The notes under the pieces are model-generated. The model was not told the origin of the DNA. It did not search any database and worked only from the letters and a program-made list of their open reading frames with translations. The position numbers and the translations under genes are program-made. Below, piece by piece: positions 24,277 to 34,199 of a stretch of 64,000 nt of DNA; position 1 is the stretch's first letter; every line of letters begins with the position of its first letter. This DNA is from Daphnia carinata (lineage: Eukaryota > Arthropoda > Branchiopoda > Diplostraca > Daphniidae): assembly GCF_022539665.2 (NCBI RefSeq), contig NC_081339.1, positions 3,038,017 through 3,102,016 of the forward strand, read 5' to 3'.

Positions 24277-24992
24277 TGTAAGAACTAGGAGCTGATGTTG
24301 TTCTGAAGACGGAATGAGAGAAGTGTGATGAAATGTTAGACCGTCCCATGTTTTTATACAAAAACGAGGTGATATGGAAAGGGTTTTGTACCGGTGTTAC
24401 TGAACTTTTACAGTCAACATTGCTTTAAGGATCGGCTTACATGCAAATGAGAGAAAGCTGGAAAAAAAAATGTTAGCAGTTCATTCCGTCTGTAAAGATG
24501 AGAAGTGAACGTCTGGCCGAAAAGAGAAAAGACGAGGGTCATCCTTTTACTTTGCGTTGGTTTTGTGCTTTGGCAGTGCTTTCCAAGTTGTTCCATTGCC
24601 CACTTTCGTTTCTCGGTAGACCTTCGGTTGTATTGTTGACGGGTTTTTGTTAAAGAGTGACATCATTATTTACACGACAATCACTTGCGGTGTATTTGCT
24701 TGCCAATTGTTCACGCTACCGTGAAATGGGTCGTACGTATTTGGAGAAATTCTAGCTGACAAAAAGACCAAGCTGATTTAGGACCCTAGGTAATATTGAA
24801 TGTACCAAGTTATTTAACGGCATTGAGATTCTTAAAACTAGAAATTTGAATAGTAACAGCATGAAATGTGATTTGGTTTTTATTGAAACAGATATAAGCT
24901 TTAAGTGATGCTTGATTCTCCTGATAATGTAACATCCCCATTAGAAATTTGATTAAAAATTCAAGATATAGATAATGTGTTAACATAGAGTG
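24277..24992. other. intergenic region; left edge of the duplicated block
   Basis: Holds the promoter of cuticle gene 2. From about 24,735 onward the sequence becomes similar to 32,740 onward, which marks the left edge of the segmental duplication. Confidence 0.5.
24351..24360 (-). promoter_or_regulatory. TATA box of cuticle gene 2
   Basis: TGTATAAAAA on the minus strand about 75 bases before the start codon. Confidence 0.6.
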
Positions 24993-26178
24993 CTATTTTA
25001 ACATAAGTCGAGTGGCCATCACACAAAGATCTGGATAATTCTTGGTCAGTCTCTCCCAGTCATCCTGTTTGCATATTTCTTTCCCATTTGATCCTACAAA
25101 AGTGAGTGTTGCTTCTTTAAGGGAATCAATTGAACGAACGTGCGCCCACGCCATTAGATTAACGGCGTTCTCTAAACTGATGCAAGATAACAAGAATTGG
25201 ATGCATTCGTCTTTGAGGTCGCCAATGTCGTACATATCGGCTGCAACAAATAAAGGCTGGGCAATTTCCTCGGACAATTCAGGCGATGTTCGGCCCGAGT
25301 AAATGTAATGGAGCAATTGTTTAAAAATATCTGGTTTGATATCTTTAATGCAAACTTTTCTCGTGCTCGCTTCTTGCATTCCGCTCTGGAACATGGCAGC
25401 GAAGACGGAACTCCTGGCTGACAAAATAGTGACATGGCCGCCGATTTGCCCGTCTTTTTCGGCTGTGCCGAAATGGAATGTAACGTCGCAGTTCAACTGA
25501 TTGACGTACAAATTAAAGAATTGCATCCGTGCGTTAATCTCGCCAGCAGTTCTTGCAAAGTGGATCACAAGTGTGCAAGGGATTTTCGTTTGTTCCAACT
25601 TCAAAAGTGGAGAGGGAATTTTGGCGGACTTCCATTGACCTGGAGAGAACGACTTCAAAGCGACTACTTGACATTCGTCGATGCTGACCCAAACTGCAGT
25701 TGGCTTGCCGTAATTATCCTTGCAACAAACGCAACGCGATGACGTGTCCAAGGAGAGTTGGATCGTAAATTCCAAGCCAGGTGAGGAATTTTCCGAGCCA
25801 GCACGGAGTTGTTTCGGCTGGCCGGACGTTCGGGAAAGATGAAGGGAAACGAGTCCCGAAATGTGTTTGAGCTGAAATTTCCCCTCTTGGCTTGACATCG
25901 TTCTCAGTGGCGTTGAATGTCCCTTGAATTTTAAAGCCACCATCGTCTAGTTCTGTTACCTGAAAATTAGGTACAGGTAATGGGCGTTCTACCGGAGGCA
26001 AAGCAGGTCCTATTTAATTTGTTGGACGCGCTTTCTTGATGCAGACACCATGACCGATTGAAACGATCTTCTTGATACCAAGGTCTGCTGTAGTTTTGCT
26101 AGATCCATATGTAATAACGGATATCAATAGGATACAGACACATTTGACGCAAACATTAAATTGTCTCGTTACCTTCAT
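24993..26178 (-). pseudogene. MATH-BTB (SPOP/TDPOZ-like) gene, broken copy
   Basis: Minus-strand relative of the intact gene at 32988-34199. From the equivalent ATG at 26178 the frame hits a TAA at 26014-26016. Within the MATH domain a 2-base deletion relative to the intact copy (after FNATENDV, near 25,905) shifts the frame. After the shift 316 codons are open to 24993, covering most of MATH, the BTB domain (CDVTFHF, VFAAMFQSG, LLHYIYSGRT) and the C-terminal helix region. An ATG at 25943 could in principle start a protein lacking the MATH N-terminus, so residual function is not excluded. MATH-BTB proteins are substrate adaptors of Cullin-3 ubiquitin ligases. Confidence 0.65.
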
Positions 26179-27664
26179 GTCTGATCACCCCGAATCTTCT
26201 TAGAAATTAAAAAAAAAAAAAAAAAAAGATTATCATGTAAAACTTGAAAATGATAAAAACCACGTAGATTGACCTTTGTGATGCAGCCAAAAACATCCAA
26301 TCTTTTTTTTACATTCCTTCTCAAATATCCAATAGAATTTTTTCAACGAAATAAACGCATTCAGCTCAGTTTTCTTCACAAGCGAATTTCTTTTTCTTAC
26401 CTGGTGTCACGGGTAGAGGACAAGAGTTGGCTTCTTAGGGAAAAAAACAAATCTAAAAAGAGTTAAAGAATATTGTGTGATCCATGTTAAACTTTAAACA
26501 AAATTACTAAGTGACACCTAGGTTTACCTCTTTAAAACATCAAATGCCGGTAATGGGTACGTTCCCCTAGGAAAACAATTCTATCCCGATTTGCTGAAAG
26601 AAGTTTCCTTGAACTTGACGTCGAGCTTTTGTTTTTCAAGCTGTTCTTTTTTTCTTGTTTAGTATCGATTTCAACGAATTTCAAAAGAATACAGACGCAT
26701 TTAACTCAGGGTGTTACAATTCCTATTACCTCTTGGATGCCGCATGTATTGCTAAATGAAAATAAAGGAGATTTAAAGACAACAACGTTGACCATTTTTG
26801 AAATTTAAAATGAAATTACAAAGTGCTGGTATGCAGAAATCTTTTCCTCAGAAAGTCGGTTCGTTTCTTCTGATCTTCTAGTTAACTTTCGCCACTTAAG
26901 CGAGGTTGGAGATCACCTTGACGCAAAATGCCCAATAAAACGTGAAATAACGCGTTTAGTGTTAAACGTACAAAATAGCGCACAATCAGTGAAATAAAAC
27001 ACCAACTTCTATTTTTCCCTCCTTACTGAAATACCTTTCTTAGTTGAAGATACTTTCAAATTAAGTGAGATATGAGATAAGAGGGATCCGCGGTCACTTT
27101 AAGTCTAGTTCACATCAGCGATAAGAACGTAACTTTATCAGCGAGATAATGGTGAAAACGCCTCGGCTGCAATATTTTGAAGATAAATTCCAAATTATCA
27201 TTTAAATGTCTGTTTTGCAATTAAACATGGTTGATGTTGATAATCGAATGTCACTAGTTTTAAATATTTACCCTTTCCTTTAGTGATTTGTTGCAAACAG
27301 CATGATATCAGCAAGCTGGAAATAAGAATAAATCATCCGCAAACCTACAAGACAAACTCTCTACCTTGATACAACGTGTTTCCAAATTTGAAACATTTAA
27401 AAATGAAGATTAAAACTAATACAAAGAAATTTCAAAGTCAAACGATACGACGGGAAATTTCGTTGGGTGAAAGCTAGTTGATTTAACGGAAAATATAATT
27501 TATTAGACAACTTATCTAGTACCACTTTCCACTGAAAAATTACACAAACACAAGATAGTGATGTTAAATAACTTATACCGTATAACTATGAAATAAAAAT
27601 GAAGCAATGGTTTTTTAATTCACCTATTAAAATCTTTTAGGGGCCCTCAAAGTACTCCGAAGTT
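26179..27664. other. intergenic, upstream of the broken MATH-BTB gene and downstream of YT1
   Basis: No coding evidence. The sequence is AT-rich and largely shared with 34,200-35,630 in copy B, including a well-conserved stretch at 26,700-26,940. It presumably holds the MATH-BTB promoter and the YT1 3' end. Confidence 0.5.
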
Positions 27665-29051
27665 TCAGTTCTTGTAGCTAGGAGCGGAATAATATTTTTG
27701 AGATGCGGTGTAGTAACTAGGGGAGGCATACGCAGTGGTGTAATACTCGGAAGCCTTGGTGGTGTAGCTTGGAGCGGCATATGGCTTAAAAGCCTCGGTG
27801 TAGTAAGTGGGAGCGGCGTATGAGGAGGTGTGGTACTCTGGGGCCTTGGTGGTATAGTAGTCGGGGGCAGTGTAGCTTGTAGTGTAGTACACGGGAGCTA
27901 CAGTGTAGTAGGTTGGGGTAGCATAAGTTGGGGCGTAGTATTCAACTGCTTTAGTGGTGTAGTACTGCGGGGCCTCAGTCTGGTAGTAGCTTGGGGACGA
28001 GTACTTCGGAGCCTCAGCGTAGTAAACTGGAGCAGCATAGGTGGTAGTGTAGTAGTCAGCCTTTCCCATAGCGTAGTACTCCGGGGCTTTAGTGGTATAA
28101 TAAGAGGCAGTAGTGTAGTATTGTGGAGCATCTGTGGAGTAGCCTGGCTTGGCGTACGTGGTGTAGTAAACCGGGGCTTCAGTGTAATAGCTCGGAGCCG
28201 AGTAGTATTTTGGAGCTTCTGGATAATAAGCTGGGGTGGCATAGGTTGTTGTGTAGTAGCTTGGCTCGGTGTAGTAAGAAGGAGCAGCAGTGGCATAGTA
28301 GGACGGAGCAGAATAATCGTGTGGAGCCTCAGTGTAGTATGTGGGCTCACTGTAGTAAGACCGGGCAGCTTCAGGGTAGTAAGTCGGAGCTACGTAGTAC
28401 TTGGCCGCTTCTGTTGTAGTGTAGTAGGCAGCGGTAGTGGTAGTGTAACTGGGGGCAGCATAGTACTTGGTGGCTTCAGTGTAGTAGCTCGGTGCAGCGT
28501 ATGTCGTTGTGTAGTACTCCGGTGCCTTCGTTGTGTAGTATTTGGGAGGCTCAGCGTAGTAGCTTGGAGTAGCGTACGTTGTGGTGTAATAGACTGGGGC
28601 CTCTGTGTAGTAAGAGGCTGTGGTGTAGTATTCCGGCGCTTTGGTAGTGTAGTAGCCGGGGGTAGTATATGTCCTTGTATAATATTCAGCCTTCTTGGTG
28701 GTGTAGTACTCGGGTGCCTTGGTGGTGTAGTAGGATGCTGGAGAGGTGTAGTACCCGGATGAAGCAAAACCCATCGGCCCAGCCATGGCCAGTCCAGCCA
28801 TCAAAGAAACAGCCAACAACAGCATTGTGGCATATTTATCTAAAAATTAAAAAAGAAAGCAGCTTAAAGATAAATTCAAAGAAATACCATTATCAAAATC
28901 ATGCAATTAATTTAAGCAAATGTCAAATCTTATTGAACAAATCTACTGTGAATTCATTAATATGTTTTGTAGTTAGATGTCATGTAGTTATATGTTATGT
29001 ATAATATGTTCACTATATGTTATTAAGCTTGAAAACGTGATACTTACCCAT
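27665..29051 (-). CDS. YT1, secreted tyrosine-rich YYTTTYAAP-repeat protein
   Basis: Two coding exons on the minus strand. Exon 1 contributes only ATG-G (29051-29048); exon 2 is 28839-27665. Together they give 392 residues. MDKYAT plus LLLAVSLMAGLAMA forms the signal peptide. The rest is low-complexity tandem repeat of about 10-12 residues, built from YYTTTYA, APSYYTEAP and KAPEYYTTK-type words. It is extremely rich in Tyr, Thr, Ala and Pro and lacks cysteine in the repeats. I recognise no named family. The composition suits a structural extracellular protein that could be cross-linked or tanned through tyrosine. Intron 1 in the signal peptide matches neighbouring cuticle genes. TATA box at about 29160-29167. 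Confidence 0.85.
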
Positions 29052-29159
29052 GATCGTGAGATAATGCTGACTTGATATGGAACGGATGTGCGACGCTCGA
29101 TTTACTACCGTTGCTGTTCGATGGGTCCACTCGACTGACTTCAAACCTGTTTTGCCTTT

Positions 29160-29246
29160 TATTTATACGAACTTTTTGTCCCCCTTAATGCACGCCACTA
29201 GCCTGTGGCATATGAACAATTGACATATAATATTCTTACCCCACCT
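29160..29246 (-). promoter_or_regulatory. YT1 promoter: TATA box and shared upstream motif
   Basis: On the minus strand a TATAAAT box (29161-29167) is preceded by AGGTGGGGTAAGAAT (29232-29246). The same upstream motif recurs before every YT gene or remnant in the window, at 32255-32270, 37016-37031, 37528-37543 and (diverged) 41079-41094. Confidence 0.6.
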
Positions 29247-29802
29247 TTAATGACGTTGTCGCGTACCTGGTGACATTCTCTTCCCTTTTGGCCATTGGCG
29301 ATTGCGATTTAAATCCACGTCGTCAGTGAAAACAAGTGTATTTTCAACTGATCGCACATGCGCTCTTTTGTCTTGATTTTCAACAGTTTGTAGGGGAAAA
29401 TGGATGCCCTGCGGTGGCAACGCGATGTCAACATTGGAATTGCAGGATTAACAACAAATGCCAAAAATAAGTAATTACGATCTTACATTGGCTTCAACTT
29501 ATATTTTCACTGCACAACAACAATAACACCTAGGCATTGCATGGACGCATCAGTGCCAATATCGGCCGCCAGGTGATATGGAGTATTCTTGCACACCATT
29601 AACGGTGCGTGATGCCACACCCTAATTCGTGAGTAAGATATAATAATTGAAAATTTGAAACATTTAATTAAGTTTTTTGTTTTATAATTACCTTGGATGT
29701 TATTTATCACTATTTTCTGCATACAGTTCATTTCTTACATTGTAGAATAGTTTCGCCGAATTTAAATGGGAGATGTTTTATGCCGGAAAATCCACGTTTA
29801 CG

Positions 29803-29843
29803 TTAGCAACCTGTTTTGGTGCCGTGATTCACGGTATATAATA
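29803..29843 (+). promoter_or_regulatory. candidate snRNA-type (pol III type 3-like) promoter, copy A
   Basis: TATATAATA at 29835-29843 lies about 10 bases after a conserved stretch (29803-29827) at the place of a proximal sequence element. Both are kept in copy B. Nested inverted repeats surround the TATA box: GTGCCG/CGGCAC (29819-29824 with 29867-29872), CCGTG/CACGG (29822-29834) and GTTGC/GCAAC (29844-29857). Confidence 0.4.
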
Positions 29844-29864
29844 GTTGCGTGAGCAACTCAACGT

Positions 29865-30141
29865 AGCGGCACTTGAACAATGACTGGGTATGGCACCCTC
29901 CCACTATGGGATTATGGAATACTAGTAACCAAGAGTCTGTAAGCAATTACCAACTCGAAACGTCAAGCGTTGGTATGGGATTGGCCCACCATTCCAATGC
30001 AAAACTGAATAGAGATGTAAGAGCTATCAGCTGATGTCAGGATGCATCGAATCAATAGCTGTACTATATGATTCAGTCCATCCTGGCAGGTCTGGAGGTT
30101 ACGAATAGTGTGTCAGTTCAAGTGCTTAGCGCAACCTTTTT
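29865..30141 (+). ncRNA. candidate pol III structured RNA, copy A
   Basis: A roughly 277-base unit runs from the expected start after the TATA box to TTTTT at 30137-30141, a minimal pol III terminator. No coding frame of note. Together with its TATA box it shows no indel and four substitutions against copy B over about 303 bp, while flanking DNA has many indels. A 16-base-arm hairpin (30038-30053 with 30070-30085) has both of its inter-copy differences in pairs that stay the same or improve. I compared it by eye with what I know of U1-U6, U6atac, U3, SRP, RNase P, RNase MRP and 7SK RNA and saw no match. The start is inferred, and strand rests on the TATA-to-T-run order. Confidence 0.45.
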
Positions 30142-30690
30142 GGCTATTTTCCCTATAACTAAAATAAAAACTGGCAAACCGACACCGATATCTCTGCCGA
30201 ATATTTTGAGCATACCATAACATAGAAATTTTACTTTGGAAGTAATAATTACCATTAACGGTGTACATGCAACCTGAAAAAAAAATTAAACTGTTATTCA
30301 ATTACAAATGGATTTTAACCACACAAACAAAACAATGCCTATGAACTAACGCAATGAATCAATGCGGTTCTTCTAGATAACTGAATATAGCGTATTTACT
30401 AATGTAGTTCTTACTAATCGTAACGTATAATTTTGTTCTGAAATGGTAACAAAACTTGAATCGCCTTAATCCGGCTTCATGTGATGCAGAATAAAACAAA
30501 TGGATTTTGTAACGACATAATAGCTGTATTCAACATTAAAATTATAAACCACATTCGTATTATGACGAGTACGTAATGGATAAATACATGGCAGGAATCA
30601 ATACTCATTTTGGAACGAGGAAAGCAAATTATAAAACAATATCTAATTATCCTTAACTATTGAGTTCGAGGGGCAACGCAATTTTCACGA
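30142..30690. other. intergenic between the RNA-like unit and YT2
   Basis: AT-rich, no coding evidence. The last about 180 bases before the YT2 stop codon are similar to 38,863-39,010 before YT3 and probably belong to the 3' UTR. Confidence 0.5.
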
Positions 30691-32057
30691 TTAATAATAC
30701 TTTGGTTGCTCAGTGTAATAGCTGGGAGTGGCGAACGTTGTTGTGTAATAAGCTGGAGCATCGGTGTAGTAATTGGGAGCGGCGTAAGTAGTAGTGTAGT
30801 ACTCTGACGCTTTTGTGGTGTAGTATTCAGTCTGGTAGTAGCTTGGAGCTGAGTAGTACTTCATTGCCTCAGTGTAGTAGCTGGGAGGGGCATATGTTGT
30901 TGTGTAGTATGTTGGAGCTTCAGTGTAATAGTTTGGTGCAGCATACCGTGTGGAGTAGTACTCAGGAACCTTTGTAGCATAGTATTGGGAAGCCTCAGTG
31001 TAGTAGGCTGGAGCAGCATACGTTGTGGTGTAGTATTCCGCTTTCTTTGTGTAGTACTCCGGGGCTTTAGTTGCGTAATATTCAGCAGCCTTTGTGGTAT
31101 AGTATTGAGGGGCTTCAGTGTAGTAAACTGGAGCAGCATAAGTAGTGGTGTAGTACTTAGAGGGCTCGGTAAAGTAACTTGGCGAAGCATACATTGTTGT
31201 GTACTCGGCAGCCTTTGTAGTGTAGTATTGCGTAGCCTCAGTGTAGTATGCTGGAGCGGCGTAAGTGGTGGTGTAGTATTCGGCAACCTTCGTAGTGTAG
31301 TACTGAGGAGCCTCTGTGTAGTAAGACGGGGCAGCATAGGTTGTCGTGTAGTAGGTAGGTTCCACGTAGTACGTAGGAGCAGCCGTTGTGTAGTGACTTG
31401 GGGCAGCGTAAGACTTCGGAGCTTCAGCGTAGTATGTCGGCTCAGCATAGTAAGATGGGGCAGCTGCGGTGTAGTAGGTTGGAGCTGCATAATATTTGGC
31501 TGCTTCTGTTGTCGTGTAGTAGGTAACTGTGGTGGTGGTGTAGCTGGGCGCAGCATAATATGTATCGGGAGCTTCAGTATAGTAACTGGGTGTAGCGTAT
31601 GCCGTTGTGTAGTACGTCGGGGCAGCATACGTAGTTGTGTAGTAAGAGGCTGTAGTGTAGTATTCCGGCGATCTGGTCGTGTAATACTGTGGAGGTTCGG
31701 TGTAGTAGCTGGGCGCAGCATATGTTGTTGTATAATACTCGGCCTTCTTTCTTGTATAGTACTCGGGAGCCTTGGTGGTGTAGTAACTGGGCGCTGCATA
31801 CGTCGTGGTGTAGTAAGGCGCCGGAGTAGTGTAGTATGCAGAAGAAGACGTGCCCATTGGTCCAGCCATGGCCTGTCCAGCCATCTGAGAGACAACGGCC
31901 AACAGCAGCATCGCGCCGTAGTTAGCTGAAACAACAAACATAATTTTATTTCCTTCGTCCATCTGGATGTAAAGCAGATTCACACATGCTTATTCCGATT
32001 GATTGTAATCAATTCCTACGATTAAATAGTAAAATAAAACGAAAAGTTACCCATCAT
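30691..32057 (-). CDS. YT2, secreted tyrosine-rich YYTTTYAAP-repeat protein
   Basis: Exon 1 is ATGATG-G (32057-32051) with donor GTAACT. Exon 2 is 31925-30691. The join gives 413 residues. MMANYGAM plus LLLAVVSQMAGQAMA forms the signal peptide; GPMG follows the cleavage region, as in YT1 and YT3. The repeat body again uses YYTTTYAAP, SYYTEAP and QYYTTKAAEYY words. The frame is open through the intron, but the in-phase acceptor TTTCAG and the match to the YT1 and YT3 structure favour the spliced start. TATA box at about 32165-32175. Function unknown; likely a cuticle, eggshell or secretion structural protein by inference. Confidence 0.85.
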
Positions 32058-32164
32058 TGCAATGCTAGAAGACACCAGGTGACAGACAACTGATGGCAGA
32101 TGTTGTTCAGCTGTTGCCGCTTCCAAGTTGCTTACTACACTGAATCGATACACGTTTGCCCTCT

Positions 32165-32270
32165 CATTTTATATGCGTCGAAAGTCACCCTGTTTCGATT
32201 CATTAACCCTGCGGTTATGACACGTGCACCTGACAGGTAGTGACGTAACAGCCAATATTCTTACCCCACC
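32165..32270 (-). promoter_or_regulatory. YT2 promoter: TATA, shared motif and TGACGTAA site
   Basis: Minus-strand TATA (TATAAAA, about 32167-32174) plus GGTGGGGTAAGAATAT (32255-32270). A TGACGTAA site (bZIP/CRE-like), read on the plus strand, lies about 10 bases away at 32241-32248. The same pair recurs at the mosaic pseudogene and at YT3. Confidence 0.55.
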
Positions 32271-32987
32271 CTTTCAGCTTTGGCGTTTGTGTTGTCTAGG
32301 AACACGTTTGAAGGAGCGCATTATTCGCAAGTTAACCGTACTTGCTAATTCAATGTAAAACAAGGAACACCAACGTGAACATCGTTATCTCTCTCAAACG
32401 ATGCGCATAATAGAATGGCAATTGTTACTCTTAATGAATGGCAACGTTATAATAAAAACTCGTTTGGCTATTCTTAATTTAACCGCGTGCTGTAAGAGGC
32501 ATCCACTGATGACAAGGAGACAACGAAAACAATAAAGATATGTGTTGTGTAACAAATTGCATTTTTGCAACAATTATCTTTTCCTTATTCGCTAATGACA
32601 AGAAATAGACGTCCTTTATATTCATTTCAGATATGAATCGTTTGAAAGAGAGGCGAGTCTGTTGGTTTCATCTATCTTGATTCAGATTACGAAATCAACT
32701 GAATGAGTAACTGAACGACGTGCGGGAAATTGTTCCGCGAGTACGTATTAGAGAAATTATAGTTGACAAAAAGACCAAGCTGATTTAGGCCTCTATGTAA
32801 TATTAAATGTGCTAAATTGTTTAACGGCATTGACATTCTTAAAATTGGAAATTTGAGGAGTTATAGCATGAAATGTGATTTGGTTTTTACTGAAACAGAT
32901 ACAAGCTTTAAATGATGTTTGATTCCTTTGACGATTTAAATACCCCCATTAGAAACGTGATTTAAAATTCAAGATATAGATAATGTG

Positions 32988-34199
32988 TTAACATAGACTG
33001 TATTTTAACATGAGTCGAGTGGCCATCAAACAAAGATCTGGATGAATCTTGGTTAGTCTCTCCCAGTCATCCTGTTTGCATATTTCTTTTCCATGTGATC
33101 CCACGAAAGTGAGTGCCGCATCTTTAAGAGAATCGATTGAATAAATGTGCGCCCACGCCATAAAATTAAGAGCGTTCTCTAATGTGATGCAAGATAACAA
33201 GAACTGGATGCATTCGTCTTTGAGGTCGCCAATGTCGTACATATCGGCTGCAACAAATAAAGGCTGGGCAATTTCCTCGGACAATTCAGTCGATGTTCGA
33301 CCCGAGTAAATGTAATGGAGCAATTGTTTAAAAATATCTGGTTTGATATCTCTGATGCAAATTTTTCTCGTGCTCGCTTCTCGCAGTCCGCTCTGGAACA
33401 TGGCAGCGAAGACGGAACTCCTGGCTGACAAAATAGCAACATGAGAGCCGATTTGCTCGTCTTCTTCGGCTGTGTCGAAATGGAATGTAACGTCGCAGTT
33501 CAACTGATTGACGTACAAATTAGTGAATTGCATCCGTGCGTTAATCTCGCCAGCAGTTCTTGAAAAGTTGATAAAAAGTGTGTAAGGGACTTTCGTTTGT
33601 TCCAGCTCCAAAAGTAGAGATACAAGGGGCATTTTGACGGACTTCCATTGACCAGGAGAGAACGACTCCAAAACGAATGGTTGACATTTGTTGACGCTGG
33701 CCCAAACTGCAGTTCGCTTGCCATAAATATCCTTGCAACAAACGCAATGCAATGACGCGTGCTCCAAGGAGAGTTGGATCGTAAATTCCAAGCCAGGGGA
33801 GGAATTTTCGCAGCCATGACGGAGTTCTTTCGGCTGGTAGGGCGTTCGGGAAAGGTGAAAGCAAACGTGTCCCGAAATGTGTTTGAGCTGAAATTTCTCC
33901 TCTTGGCTTGCGATCTCGTACTTAGTGGCGTTGAATGTCCCTTGAATGAAAAACGCACCACAGTTTAGTTCGGTCACCTGAAAATAAAAGGTACAGGTAA
34001 TGGGTACTCTTTCCGCAGGTAAGGCAGTTGTATCTGGAATTTGCTGGATGACATTCCTAACATTACCGTTTTTGCTCCCAAGATCTGTTGTTCTTTTCCT
34101 AGATTGTCCTTCATTCCTATAGATCCATTTGTAATAAAATGATATCAATAAAATATAGACACATTTGACACAGACATTGAATTTTCTTGTTACCTTCAT
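32988..34199 (-). CDS. MATH-BTB domain protein (SPOP/TDPOZ-like), intact copy
   Basis: A single open frame of 403 codons. A non-conserved N-terminus with a hydrophobic patch precedes a MATH domain beginning near FQVTELNCGAFFIQGTF. The BTB/POZ domain starts at NCDVTFHF and has SHVAILSARSSVFAAMFQSG, DIKPDIFKQLLHYIYSGRT and PLFVAADMYDIGDLKDEC. The end resembles the SPOP 3-box/BACK region (WAHIYSIDSLKDAAL to LMATRLMLK). Known relatives recruit substrates via MATH and bind Cullin-3 via BTB. An acceptor-like TTTTCAG just before VTEL, also present in the broken copy, leaves open a spliced start different from 34199. Many arthropods, including branchiopods, have expanded MATH-BTB families. Confidence 0.85.
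   Translation of the reverse strand: MKVTRKFNVCVKCVYILLISFYYKWIYRNEGQSRKRTTDLGSKNGNVRNVIQQIPDTTALPAERVPITCTFYFQVTELNCGAFFIQGTFNATKYEIASQEEKFQLKHISGHVCFHLSRTPYQPKELRHGCENSSPGLEFTIQLSLEHASLHCVCCKDIYGKRTAVWASVNKCQPFVLESFSPGQWKSVKMPLVSLLLELEQTKVPYTLFINFSRTAGEINARMQFTNLYVNQLNCDVTFHFDTAEEDEQIGSHVAILSARSSVFAAMFQSGLREASTRKICIRDIKPDIFKQLLHYIYSGRTSTELSEEIAQPLFVAADMYDIGDLKDECIQFLLSCITLENALNFMAWAHIYSIDSLKDAALTFVGSHGKEICKQDDWERLTKIHPDLCLMATRLMLKYSLC

Larger units (their letters stand above)
24735..32340. repeat. segmental duplication, copy A
   Basis: Copy A holds, left to right, a broken MATH-BTB gene (24993-26178), YT1 (27665-29051), the RNA-like unit (about 29803-30141) and YT2 (30691-32057). It aligns stepwise to copy B at 32740-41100. 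Examples are 24,750 with 32,755, 26,700-26,940 with 34,730-34,950, and 29,800-30,150 with 38,105-38,460. Non-coding parts also match, so this is a DNA-level block duplication, not convergent repeats. Edges are approximate. Confidence 0.85.

Noticed and set aside
27830-28762. Long open frame antisense to YT1 (about 310 codons); similar ones antisense to YT2 and YT3 (314-358 codons)
   Set aside because: Tyr/Thr/Ala/Pro repeat codons rarely give stops on the other strand, so long antisense frames are expected. No start, splice or family support.
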